Source: CANIGN01 sp041391385 (GTDB taxonomy: Bacteria > Bdellovibrionota > UBA2428). From it: 64,000 nt of DNA. Of the stretch, positions 9,608 through 18,481 are shown in pieces (the first letter of the stretch is position 1; each line of letters opens with the position of its first letter). The notes below the pieces were generated by a model. It had not been told where the DNA came from. It worked only from the letters and a program-made list of their open reading frames with translations, and did no database searches. The stretch is from assembly GCA_041391385.1 (NCBI GenBank), contig JAWKOD010000003.1:496001-560000 (forward strand). The letters are read 5' to 3'. A program made the translations under genes and the position numbers.

Positions 9608-10339
9608 ATGAAGGTTGTCATACTAGCAGGTGGTTACGGCACGCGCATTAGCGAGAGAGCTACCTTAAACCCAAGCCGATGATTGAAATAGGTGGGCGTC
9701 CCGTCCTATGGCACATCATGAAACATTACTCAAAACATGGGCTGAAAGAATTCATTATTTGCTGCGGCTATAAAGGTTACTTAATTAAAGAATATTTTGC
9801 TAATTACTTTTTACATCTCTCTGATGTGACCTTGATATGAGTAAAAACAAAATGGAAGTCCACCAGAACCATTCCGACCCTTGGAAAGTGACCCTAATCG
9901 ACACGGGAGAAGAAACGATGACTGGCGGGAGACTTAAACGCGTCAAAGAATATCTTGGAAAAGAAGATTTCTGTATGACTTACGGGGATGGACTCAGCAA
10001 TGTAGATATAACGTCACTCATTAAGTTTCATAAAAAACACAAAAACTCGCTACTGTAACAGCCACCCAACCACCAGGTCGCTTTGGCTCGCTCAGTCTCG
10101 ATGGAGAGCGAGTAAAAAGCTTTCAAGAAAAACCCGAAGGTGACGGCAACTGGATCAATGGTGGTTTTTTTGTACTAAAAAAAGACTGCTTAAATCTCAT
10201 CAAAAACGACAGCATCATTTGGGAGAAAGAGCCACTTGAGCAGCTCGCTAAAAAAAATAATCTTCACGCATATTTTCACAAAGGATTTTGGCACCCTATG
10301 GACACACTCCGGGACAAAAACCACCTTGAAGAACTTTGA
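9608..10339 (+). pseudogene. rfbF: Glucose-1-phosphate cytidylyltransferase, frameshifted
   Basis: RfbF makes CDP-glucose from glucose-1-phosphate and CTP. The start reads MKVVILAGGYGTRIS, the nucleotidyltransferase signature. A one-base shift at about 9655 leads to KPKPMIEIGGRPVLWHIMKHY and IICCGYKGYLIKEYF. A second shift near 9830 leads to MSKNKMEVHQN, TGGRLKRVKEYL and FCMTYGDGLSNVDI. A third at about 10050 leads to TVTATQPPGRFG, VKSFQEKPEGDGNWINGGFF and GFWHPMDTLRDKNHLE. The pieces add up to about 243 residues, close to the usual ~257, with all catalytic motifs present. Directly followed by rfbG. The indels look like homopolymer slips. Confidence 0.88.
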
Positions 10340-10354
10340 AAGCAGGAAAGCCCC

Positions 10355-11405
10355 ATGGAAAACGTGGTAGCAAGTTTTTGGAATAAGAAAAAAGTTTTTC
10401 TTACAGGACACACGGGTTTTAAAGCGTTCTTGGCTTTCTCTATGGCTTAATAAAATGGGTGCCGAAGTAACCGGGTTTTCATTAAAGCCACCTACAAACC
10501 CCTCACTCTTTGATCTAGCAGAAATCGCAAAAGATATGCATTCCATTGAAGGCGACATTCGAAATTTTAGTCTTCTTCAAGAAGAAATAAAAAAAGCAGA
10601 CCCTGAGATTATTTTTCATATGGCAGCTCAACCCCTAGTAAGAGCCTCCTACAACAACCCTCTAGAAACATATTCAACAAACGTTATGGGAACCGTTCAT
10701 GTACATGAAGCCGCTAAATCATGTCCTCGTTTAAAAGCTTTTATTAATGTCACTACAGATAAATGTTACGAAAACAAAGAACGTCTCGAGGGATACAAAG
10801 AAACCGAGGCTCTTGGTGGCTACGACCCCTACAGTAACTCAAAAGCTTGCTCCGAACTTATAAGCTCAGCTTATAGGCAATCCTTTGAACTCCCCGTTGC
10901 AAGCGCTCGTGCCGGAAATGTCATCGGCGGAGGAGACTGGGCTCTCGATAGACTGCTTCCTGATATTTACCAAGCATATTTAGACAAAAGAGAAGTCAAC
11001 ATTAGAAACCCAAAATCAATACGCCCATGGCAACATGTTCTCGAACCCCTAAGCGGATATCTAGTTTTAGCTCAAAAACTTTATGCAGATAAATCATTAG
11101 CAGGTGCCTATAATTTTGGACCCGACCAAAACGACATTCAAACTGTTGAATGGATAGTAACTCAAATAACTCAACAATGGGGAGAGGGTGCGCATTTTAA
11201 AATAACTTCAGAAAAGGGTCCCCATGAAGCGCGTTATCTTTCTCTCAACTGTGACAAAGCGAAGCAAAACCTTAATTGGTCACCCAAATGGAAGCTCTCT
11301 CAAGTACTCCCCAAAATTAGCGCGTGGTATAAGTCAATTGCAACAGCGCCTCATAGGGCAAAAGAGCTTTGTTTAGCAGAAATTAATGAATACGAAAAAA
11401 GCTAA
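10355..11405 (+). pseudogene. rfbG: CDP-glucose 4,6-dehydratase, frameshifted near the N-terminus
   Basis: The ATG at 10355 follows a good ribosome-binding site (caggaaag). It encodes FWNKKKVFLTGHTGFK, the Rossmann motif of RfbG, and then loses one base at about 10425. The other frame continues with SWLSLWLNKMGAEVTGFSLKPP to the stop at 11403-11405. Motifs include GDIRN, HMAAQPLVRASY, NVTTDKCYENKE, the active-site pair in GGYDPYSNSKACSE, SARAGNVIGGGDWALDR and RPWQHVLEPL. The restored length of ~350 residues fits the family (~359). The product, CDP-4-keto-6-deoxyglucose, is the branch point for 3,6-dideoxyhexoses. Confidence 0.9.
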
Positions 11406-11417
11406 GTCCCTTCTTCC

Positions 11418-12218
11418 TTGAGTTATAAAAAAGCACTAGTCTTCGAAGGTATGAGTCACTTACGCAAGAAACTTTCAAGTGGAGAAACAGTGCTTGGCAC
11501 ATGGACTATAATTCCCTCTCCTATAAATATTGAAGTTATGGGTTTAGCCGGTTTCGACTTTCAAATACTCGACATGGAACATGGCGCTTTTGATTTAACA
11601 AACCTTGAAAACTGCATTCGAAGTTGTGAATCAACGGGTTGTGCCCCTCTTGTAAGATCTCCCGGGATCAATCCCAATATTGTTCAAAACGCACTCGATT
11701 TCGGAGCTCATGGCATTATTTTTCCCCAAGTCCAAAATGCCACTAGCGCTCAAGAAGCGCTTAAATCCATGTTTTATGCTCCAATAGGATCGCGTGGCTA
11801 TAATCCCTTCACACGTGCAGGAAATTATTCCTTAAGTCCCAGCAATAAACTCAATAACGAATTCCCACTTAGTTCTGTAATTATAGAAAATAAAAAATCA
11901 CTTGAAGATATAGATAAAATTCTTGAAATTAAAGATCTCGATGTTGTTTACCTTGGAGTTTATGACATGTCTGTAGCCCTTGGTTGTATGGGTGATATGG
12001 AAAACCCTAAAATTAAATCTTTTGTTGAAAGCTCTCTTTTCAAAATAAGAAAAGCCAAGAAACATGCGGGGGTCATGGTTAAAAATGAAGAGGACATAAA
12101 GAACCTTAGTCAGCTCGGAGCTAACTTTCTAGTCTACAGCGTCGACTCTCACTTACTCAGCAAAGCCGCTCAAAAAGGCAAAGAGCTTCTTAATTTGGCT
12201 CTTAACAATAAAGGATAG
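11418..12218 (+). CDS. HpcH/HpaI-family class II aldolase
   Basis: A TIM-barrel aldolase of up to 266 residues. Family marks are LGTWTIIPSPINIEVMGLAGFDF, DMEHG, the active-site arginine in PLVRSPG, HGIIFPQVQNA, IGSRGYNP, the metal-site acidic residue in VIIENKKSLED, and YLGVYDMSVALG. These enzymes condense or cleave pyruvate with an aldehyde using a divalent metal. The start is unsure: TTG at 11418 has no clear ribosome site, while ATG at 11451 matches the family N-terminus. It sits ten bases before the ThDP-enzyme gene and thirteen after rfbG. A biosynthetic role in building a branched sugar side chain is an inference from that position. Confidence 0.83.
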   Translation: MSYKKALVFEGMSHLRKKLSSGETVLGTWTIIPSPINIEVMGLAGFDFQILDMEHGAFDLTNLENCIRSCESTGCAPLVRSPGINPNIVQNALDFGAHGIIFPQVQNATSAQEALKSMFYAPIGSRGYNPFTRAGNYSLSPSNKLNNEFPLSSVIIENKKSLEDIDKILEIKDLDVVYLGVYDMSVALGCMGDMENPKIKSFVESSLFKIRKAKKHAGVMVKNEEDIKNLSQLGANFLVYSVDSHLLSKAAQKGKELLNLALNNKG

Positions 12219-12227
12219 AACGTACCG

Positions 12228-14036
12228 ATGAAAGATTCTATGAACTTTAGAGTTTCGGATTACATTGCGCACTACATTGAAAACCTTGGGGTTGAATCTG
12301 TCTTTCTTCTCTCTGGAGGTGGAATGATGCACTTACTCGATTCAGTCAGCCGTTTGGAAAAAACCAAATACTACTGCAATCACCATGAACAATGTTGCGC
12401 AATTGCAGCAGACGCATATGCCAGAAAATCAGGAAAATTGGGTGTGTGCTACGCAACAAGTGGCCCCGGAGGAACCAATACCCTCACCGGAGTACTGGGA
12501 GCCTGGCAGGACTCTGTTCCTGTTCTTTTCATTTCAGGACAAAGTAAAATTTCTCAAACTATTGGCGGGAGTGGATTAAATGACCTCAGACAATACGGAG
12601 TTTTTGAAGTTGATATTATCCCAATCGTAAAATCTGTAACCAAATATTCCGTCCTAATTAAAGACCCCAACAGCATTCGTTATCATTTAGAAAAAGCATG
12701 TTACCTTGCAAGACATGGACGCCCTGGACCCGTTTTCTTAGATATCCCAGTAGACATCCAAGGCGCTCCAATCCAACCCGACGCACTTAAAGGATTTTCT
12801 CCAGAAGAGGAAGGCCTCGATACTCGATTACCATTAAGTGATAAAATAATTTTAGATCTCATAGAGCGAATAAAAAAAGCCTCTCGACCTCTCTTACTTG
12901 CAGGATTCGGAATTAGAAGTGCCAACAAAGTAAGAGAATTTCAAAAACTTGTAAAGCAACTCAATATCCCCGTAGTCACAACTCAACTAGCAACAGACAT
13001 CCTGCCCTATGAAAATTCTCTCTATGTTGGGCATCCTGGCGTAAAAGGTGATCGAGCAGGTAACTTGAGCATACAAAATGCTGATTTAATTATTTCACTA
13101 GGATGCAGTCTTCATGTTTCCACTACTGGATATGAAATGGATCAATTTGCTCCTTCTGCCTACAAAATTCAAATTGAAATAGATCCTGCCGTTCTTCAAC
13201 GAGAACAAGTGGGTGTAAATCAAAAAATCAACATTGATCTTGAAACCTTCATAAGTGTCCTGGGTAAAAAACTCCCCCAAACTGGACTTTCTGGCCCCCA
13301 AAAGTGGATTGATTATTGTCAAAAGATAAAAAAAGAACTTTCTGTACGAAACGAAAAGCACTCAACTCCTTCAGGGAAAATTAATTATTATGACCTTATT
13401 GATGCCTTAAGTGATTTAACAGTAGGCAATGAAACTATCGTTACTGATGCAGGCTCTGGTTTTTACATTGTTGGTCAAGCCTACAGAGTAAAGGGCAGCC
13501 AACAAGTCATAAACTCTGGATCATTAGGTGCAATGGGGTTTGCTCTTCCCGCCACAACTGGAGCTTGTACTGCAGACCTTAAAAGCCAAGTTATCTGCAT
13601 TACAGGCGACGGCTCCCTACAAACAAACATTCACGAACTTGCCACAATCCACCACAATCAACTGAATGCTAAAATTTTTATCATCAACAATGACGGGTAT
13701 GTCTCCATCCGAAATACTCAAAACAATTTCTTTAACGGACATCTCGCAGGCACATCTTCTTCGAGTGGCGTTAGCTTTCCTGAACTACAAAAAATTGCTC
13801 TTGCTTATGGCATTCCTTATTTAGGAGTTAGAGAAAAATCTGAGCTGAACGAGGTAGTACAGAAAGCCCTTAACACGAATGGACCTGTCATTTGCGAAGT
13901 CTTTACCCCCTCCAACCAGGAAGTAATTCCTACCGTTTCTTCTATGCGAATGGAAGACGGCTCAATGAAAAGTAAACCCCTCCATGAAATGTATCCCTTT
14001 ATGGACGATGAGACTTTGAAAAAATATCAACCCTAA
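12228..14036 (+). CDS. ThDP-dependent acetolactate-synthase-like enzyme (YerE-like candidate)
   Basis: A complete 602-residue ThDP enzyme with three domains. The Pyr domain has the catalytic glutamate in YYCNHHEQCCAIAADAYAR and ATSGPGGTNTLTGV; the central domain has PVFLDIPVDIQGA; the PP domain has ITGDGSLQTNIHEL and NNDGYVSIRNTQNN for Mg-diphosphate binding. True acetolactate synthases are housekeeping enzymes. One placed between CDP-glucose 4,6-dehydratase and RfbH recalls YerE, which adds a two-carbon unit from pyruvate to C4 of CDP-4-keto-3,6-dideoxyglucose in yersiniose synthesis. The keto-acid donor here is unknown. It ends convergently with, and overlapping by four bases, the minus-strand SDR gene. 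Confidence 0.85.
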   Translation: MKDSMNFRVSDYIAHYIENLGVESVFLLSGGGMMHLLDSVSRLEKTKYYCNHHEQCCAIAADAYARKSGKLGVCYATSGPGGTNTLTGVLGAWQDSVPVLFISGQSKISQTIGGSGLNDLRQYGVFEVDIIPIVKSVTKYSVLIKDPNSIRYHLEKACYLARHGRPGPVFLDIPVDIQGAPIQPDALKGFSPEEEGLDTRLPLSDKIILDLIERIKKASRPLLLAGFGIRSANKVREFQKLVKQLNIPVVTTQLATDILPYENSLYVGHPGVKGDRAGNLSIQNADLIISLGCSLHVSTTGYEMDQFAPSAYKIQIEIDPAVLQREQVGVNQKINIDLETFISVLGKKLPQTGLSGPQKWIDYCQKIKKELSVRNEKHSTPSGKINYYDLIDALSDLTVGNETIVTDAGSGFYIVGQAYRVKGSQQVINSGSLGAMGFALPATTGACTADLKSQVICITGDGSLQTNIHELATIHHNQLNAKIFIINNDGYVSIRNTQNNFFNGHLAGTSSSSGVSFPELQKIALAYGIPYLGVREKSELNEVVQKALNTNGPVICEVFTPSNQEVIPTVSSMRMEDGSMKSKPLHEMYPFMDDETLKKYQP

Positions 14037-15085
14037 TTTTTATTTTGATGCCATTGAATTGTTTTTTTAAGAGCCGAATCCAATGAAACCTTTACTTCAA
14101 GGGCATGCTTTTTAATCGCCAAGCTAAGATCGGGCACGAAAGAACTCACCTGTTGAACTGTATTGCTTGTCTTAAGGCGAATCTCGGGTGCGGGATCAAA
14201 ACAAGAAGCAATCTTTCTTGCGAGCTGCTCCAAACTTACACCTTCTGCGCTACCTACATTGTAACAATCTCCGCTTTGACCATGAGTTAAAATTTTCAAG
14301 ATCCAAAATGCGGCGTCACTTCCATAAAGATAACTTCGGACACTTTGACCATCACCAAAAACTCTTACGGGATTACCGGCCAAAGCATCATGTAAAAAAT
14401 TATTTAAAGCCCAAGGCGTCTCAAGCGACTGATAAGGGCCCAAAAAAGCAAAGGGGCGAACGCTCATACAAGGTATCTGTGCTTGAGTTCTTGCTGCAGC
14501 AACAAAAGTCTCAGCATATCTTTTTGCAGCGGCATATGCTGAAGCCGTGCTTCCTGAAACAGGAGCCCCGTTGTATGTTTCAGCAACTGCTTTAACCTCC
14601 AAAGGAAGCGATCCATAAATCAAACCAGAGCTTACGTTTAAAAACATCTTAATATTTTCACAACGATCCGCGGCTCTTAAAACTGCAGATGTTCCATCTG
14701 CAATTGCAGACATCGTTTCAATTGGATTTGTGGCATGGAAGCGATTGTCTGGGTTACTCGCAGCATGGACAAGCCAATCCGTCTCTTTGGGAAGTTCTGT
14801 TAAATTTCTTACATCACTCTTAATTAAGTGAACGTCTTTGCGCTCTGCTAAGTGTTTTTTAGCATTTTTAAAATGATCAGTGCCACGTGCTATTAGCGTA
14901 AGCTGCGTGCCATAAGAATACTCATCATTTAAAGTAGCAATAACTTCTGATATCCATGTTCCCAAAAACCCAGTCCCACCAGTAATAACTAAAGTTTTTC
15001 CCTTGAGTGGCGAGAGCTCCTCATGATGATCTTCCAGAATCTCCAGACAATCTTTACGCACAGAAGTTACTTTTGATATATCCAT
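14033..15085 (-). CDS. NAD-dependent epimerase/dehydratase family reductase
   Basis: A 350-residue extended SDR with ITGGTGFLGTWISEV near residue 33, LVHAASNPDNRFH, NVSSGLIYGSLP, the catalytic pair in ASAYAAAKRYAETF, SVRPFAFLGPYQ and GDGQSVRSYLYGSD. It is built like the SDR at 7719-8726, so the locus has two related reductases. It is the last gene of a minus-strand set with the DmpG-type aldolase (11-base gap) and DmpF-type dehydrogenase. By analogy with YerF it could reduce the carbonyl of an acyl branch on a CDP-sugar, but that is context-based. The start ATG at 15085 fits the reading frame and gives a short extra N-terminal helix. Confidence 0.8.
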   Translation of the reverse strand: MDISKVTSVRKDCLEILEDHHEELSPLKGKTLVITGGTGFLGTWISEVIATLNDEYSYGTQLTLIARGTDHFKNAKKHLAERKDVHLIKSDVRNLTELPKETDWLVHAASNPDNRFHATNPIETMSAIADGTSAVLRAADRCENIKMFLNVSSGLIYGSLPLEVKAVAETYNGAPVSGSTASAYAAAKRYAETFVAAARTQAQIPCMSVRPFAFLGPYQSLETPWALNNFLHDALAGNPVRVFGDGQSVRSYLYGSDAAFWILKILTHGQSGDCYNVGSAEGVSLEQLARKIASCFDPAPEIRLKTSNTVQQVSSFVPDLSLAIKKHALEVKVSLDSALKKTIQWHQNKN

Positions 15086-15096
15086 TCGTTCCTCAC

Positions 15097-16104
15097 TTAC
15101 TTAGCTACTTTTGCTAAATCCATTGCGACCTCAATAATTAGATCTTCTTGGCCCGCAATAATTTTTCTCTTACCGAGCTCAAAAAAAACATCCCTTGGAT
15201 CCAAGTTATATTCTTTAGCAATTCTTTGAACAGGTTTCATAAAGCCAGAAAAGACACCCGCGAGCCCACTCACAACACTTGTAGAAGAAATCATCGGAAC
15301 TGAAGACATCAAAGTTTTCTCAGCAATATCAGCAGCATCTAGTATGTCATATAAATTAATGCCCGTTGAGTATCCCATTTTTTCTAAAACTGCGACCAAA
15401 ACCTCAAGTTGTGCATTACCCGCACCTGCTCCGAAGCCCCGCGCACTTCCATCTAAAATACTTGCGCCCGCCTCTAATGCCGCAATAGAGTTTGCTATGC
15501 CCACTCCTAAATTGTTATGCGCATGAAAACCAATGGGAATAGATAATTCTTGCAAAAGAACATGAACTCTTTCAGTCACATCATTTGGCAAATAATGTCC
15601 TGCGGAATCCATAATGATTACGGCTTCAGCGCCATAATTTTCCATTTTACGGGCCTGTTCTGCCAGTATTTGAGGTGACACCATATGCGACATCATTAAA
15701 ACGCCATATACTGTTTTACCCTTTTCACGAACAAAACTTATATGCCGATCTGTCAAATCTGCTTCTGTACAATGTGATGCAACTCTTACGACATCCACGC
15801 CAATATCGATCGCTCGCTGTAAATCTTTTTTAATTGTCGCAAAACCTGGAATGCAATGAATCCCCAACTTTGATTTTTTTAAATTTTCTCGAGCAGTGGT
15901 TAAAGCAACTTCATCTGTTACTTTTGATTCTCCAAGTTGAAGCGAAGATGCCCCTATCCCGTTTCCATGTCCTACCTCTACAATAGGCACCCCTGCTTTA
16001 TCTACCGCCTTGCAATAAGTGGCAATTTGTTCACGATCTAACTGATGGGCAACTGCGTGATTGCCATCTCTCAATGTAGGATCACTAATGAGTACTGACT
16101 TCAT
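15097..16104 (-). CDS. 4-hydroxy-2-oxovalerate aldolase (DmpG/MhpE type)
   Basis: A 335-residue DRE-TIM class II aldolase close to DmpG in length and motifs: DPTLRDGNHAVAHQ at the N-terminus, VEVGHGNGIGASSLQ, RVASHCTEADLTDRHI, IMDSAGHYLP, the metal ligands in IGFHAHNNLGVGIANS, DGSARGFGAGAGNAQLE, and a C-terminal communication domain from about residue 265. In catabolism it splits 4-hydroxy-2-oxovalerate into pyruvate and acetaldehyde; the reaction is reversible. Its start overlaps the acetaldehyde dehydrogenase gene by 20 bases, so the two form the usual channelling pair. No other meta-cleavage genes are present, which suggests a biosynthetic use in this polysaccharide locus. Confidence 0.9.
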   Translation of the reverse strand: MKSVLISDPTLRDGNHAVAHQLDREQIATYCKAVDKAGVPIVEVGHGNGIGASSLQLGESKVTDEVALTTARENLKKSKLGIHCIPGFATIKKDLQRAIDIGVDVVRVASHCTEADLTDRHISFVREKGKTVYGVLMMSHMVSPQILAEQARKMENYGAEAVIIMDSAGHYLPNDVTERVHVLLQELSIPIGFHAHNNLGVGIANSIAALEAGASILDGSARGFGAGAGNAQLEVLVAVLEKMGYSTGINLYDILDAADIAEKTLMSSVPMISSTSVVSGLAGVFSGFMKPVQRIAKEYNLDPRDVFFELGKRKIIAGQEDLIIEVAMDLAKVAK

Positions 16105-17005
16105 TTTTTGTCGCTTTCTTGTTCATATTAAAAGTACCGCCGGTGAGCAGCTTGGCAAACTCCTCGCTCATTGCAACTGCTGCACAATTGATAATATCCA
16201 AATTACCCGCATAGGCAGGTAAATAATCACCTAAACCCTTTACTCGTACCATTACAACAATTCGACTATTTTCAAGCACAGGGCCCACAATGAGTTCATA
16301 TCCAGGAACGTATCGCTGTATTATTTTTACAATTTTATTTAACTCAGGCTTTAACTTTTCAATATTGGGGGAAGCACATTTTGCTAAAATAGTAGTTTGC
16401 ATATTTATACATGGCTGTGCGGGATTCAAATTTAGAATTGCTTTTGTTCGATGGGCTTTAGAAAACTTCCTAACCCCTTCCTCAGTTGTATGAATATATT
16501 CGTCTAAATTAATTCGTGTAGCTGGTCCAGCACTCCTAGATGCAATACTTGAAACGACTTCAATGTAATCCACCTCTCCTTGGGTTTGACCAATAGCATA
16601 CGCAACAGGGATAGAAGCCTGTCCTCCACATGTAACCATATTTATGTTTTTAAGGTTTAAACAATCTTGCATGTTTACAGCTGGAACACACATTTCTCCG
16701 ATTTTTGCAGGAGTCAGATCGATAGCTATTTTACCTAGTCCCTCGAGAATTGGCGCATGAAATAGATGGTCTTTTGCCGAAGTAGCATCAAAAACCAGAT
16801 CGCAACATTGAGGGTTTTTTTCAATATATCGTATACTTTCTGCCGATACCTGCACACCCATTGATTGTGCTTTAGCCATCCCAGCGGAATTCAAATTTCT
16901 CCCGATAAAAGCCCCACATTCCAATACAGGTGAACGCATAACCTTAATTAAAAGGTCGGTCCCTATGTTTCCACTGCCGAGTATAGCAACCTTGAGTTTT
17001 TTCAT
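16085..17005 (-). CDS. Acetaldehyde dehydrogenase, acylating (DmpF/MhpF type)
   Basis: A ~306-residue CoA-acylating aldehyde dehydrogenase. It has VAILGSGNIGTDLLIKV (NAD site), DLVFDATSAKDH, IDLTPAKIGEMCVPAVN, the catalytic cysteine in NMVTCGGQASIPVAYAI, SSIASRSAGPATRINLDEYI and LNLNPAQPCINMQTT. It interconverts acetyl-CoA and acetaldehyde and normally passes acetaldehyde through a tunnel to the partner aldolase encoded just downstream (20-base overlap). The ATG at 17005 is preferred over an upstream TTG at 17017. Divergent from rfbH across a ~120-base gap that probably holds promoters for both. Confidence 0.9.
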   Translation of the reverse strand: MKKLKVAILGSGNIGTDLLIKVMRSPVLECGAFIGRNLNSAGMAKAQSMGVQVSAESIRYIEKNPQCCDLVFDATSAKDHLFHAPILEGLGKIAIDLTPAKIGEMCVPAVNMQDCLNLKNINMVTCGGQASIPVAYAIGQTQGEVDYIEVVSSIASRSAGPATRINLDEYIHTTEEGVRKFSKAHRTKAILNLNPAQPCINMQTTILAKCASPNIEKLKPELNKIVKIIQRYVPGYELIVGPVLENSRIVVMVRVKGLGDYLPAYAGNLDIINCAAVAMSEEFAKLLTGGTFNMNKKATKNEVSTH

Positions 17006-17128
17006 TACGCACCCCAATTACAGGCCAAAGCCTAGAATATATCAAAGAATTTTTGAGTATTTAGACCTTATTTTTTCCTTTTTCTTGCTATGAGAGGCTG
17101 AGTCGATAAGAATACACTCCATAGCGTT

Positions 17129-18481
17129 ATGGCAGATGATCCAAGCACCCATACCACAATTGAAGAGCTACGATTAGCTACCCTTAAAGCCGCCAAGGCC
17201 TACTACATAAAAAGCCATCCTCCAATTAAGTTTGTAGCTGGCGAAAGCTACATTCCAGTTACAGCCAAAGTTGTAGATGAAAATGACCTTGAAAACCTTA
17301 TAGATGCCTCTCTCGACATGTGGCTCACGGCTGGCCGCTTTGCTCGTGATTTCGAAACTTTATTCGGTAAATATTTTGGAAGAAGCACCAAGTCTCTACT
17401 TGTGAACAGTGGATCTAGCGCCAACCTTGTTGCTATCAGCTCTCTCTCATCCCCAGACCTCGAAAATTACTCCCTTAAACCACTTCAACCAGGTGATGAG
17501 GTGATTACTGTAGCCGCTGGATTTCCCACTACGGTAAATCCCATTCTCCAAAATGCTTGGGTACCCGTTTTTGTAGACGTTGATCGCTCTACCGCTAACG
17601 CTCTCCCCGAAAGTATTATCGCGGCAAAAACTAACAAAACTCGAGCCGTTGTCCTTGCCCACAGCTTAGGGAATCCTTTCCGATCAGATCTTCTTTCTGT
17701 TTGGTGCAAAGAAAACAATCTTTTTTTAATTGAAGACTGCTGCGATGCTCTCGGTGCAACTATAAAAGATCAACCGGTAGGAAGTTTTGGCGAATATTCT
17801 ACCTGTAGTTTTTATCCCGCTCACCATATCACCATGGGAGAAGGTGGAGCGGTTATGTCAAAAGATATGAAGCTTAAAAAAATTGCCGAAAGCATGCGCG
17901 ACTGGGGTAGAGATTGCTTGTGTGAACCGGGAAAAGATAACACTTGTAAAAAAAGATATGACTGGCAGTTAGGCGAGCTCCCCGATGGATATGATCACAA
18001 ATATATATATTCAAACGTTGGCTACAACTTAAAAGTTACCGACATGCAAGCAGCCCTCGGGCTTTCTCAACTTAAGAAAGTTTCGTTATTTATAGAAAAA
18101 AGAAGAGCGAACTGGAATTACCTATTCAATGCAATAAGCTCCAACCCTATTCTCAAAGAATCTTTTGAGCCAGTAACAGCAACGCCTGAAACTAATCCAA
18201 GCTGGTTTGGATTCCCAATGTACTGTCTCAAAAACATTAATAGGAATAAACTTGTAGCCGAACTTGAAAAAAGAAAAATTGGAACACGCCTATTCTTTGC
18301 GGGAAACCTTACAAAACAACCTGCATACTCAAACGCTAAATATAGAGTGCACGGAAACCTGACGAATACCGACGCCATAATGAACACATTGTTTTGGATG
18401 GGAGTTCATCCCGCACTTGAAAAGGCTCAGCTCGATTATATGCTTGAGCAACTTGAGGCCCTCGCAAAAGAGCTCGTCTAA
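17129..18481 (+). CDS. rfbH: RfbH: CDP-4-keto-6-deoxyglucose 3-dehydrase
   Basis: A 450-residue PMP-dependent enzyme of the DegT fold. Where aminotransferases have lysine it has histidine: FYPAHHITMGEGGAVMSK, around residues 229-246, the hallmark of RfbH/E1 dehydrases. Other marks are VNSGSSANLVAISSL, AAGFPTTVNPILQN, LAHSLGNPF, IEDCCDALGA, the cysteine-containing insert CLCEPGKDNTCKKRYDWQLG, and SNVGYNLKVTDMQAALGLSQ. It removes the 3-hydroxyl of CDP-4-keto-6-deoxyglucose together with an iron-sulfur flavin reductase (E3). No E3 gene is visible in the window. It is translationally coupled (TAATG) to a GT2 transferase gene. Confidence 0.93.
   Translation: MADDPSTHTTIEELRLATLKAAKAYYIKSHPPIKFVAGESYIPVTAKVVDENDLENLIDASLDMWLTAGRFARDFETLFGKYFGRSTKSLLVNSGSSANLVAISSLSSPDLENYSLKPLQPGDEVITVAAGFPTTVNPILQNAWVPVFVDVDRSTANALPESIIAAKTNKTRAVVLAHSLGNPFRSDLLSVWCKENNLFLIEDCCDALGATIKDQPVGSFGEYSTCSFYPAHHITMGEGGAVMSKDMKLKKIAESMRDWGRDCLCEPGKDNTCKKRYDWQLGELPDGYDHKYIYSNVGYNLKVTDMQAALGLSQLKKVSLFIEKRRANWNYLFNAISSNPILKESFEPVTATPETNPSWFGFPMYCLKNINRNKLVAELEKRKIGTRLFFAGNLTKQPAYSNAKYRVHGNLTNTDAIMNTLFWMGVHPALEKAQLDYMLEQLEALAKELV

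Noticed and set aside
9012..9651. Two plus-strand open frames in the gap before rfbF
   Set aside because: They are the opposite strand of the broken methyltransferase gene, carry no motifs, and end inside the rfbF start.
12228..14036. Housekeeping acetolactate synthase (ilvB)
   Set aside because: No ilvN/ilvC neighbours; it lies inside a CDP-sugar gene group next to aldolase and rfbG genes, so a YerE-like role is preferred.
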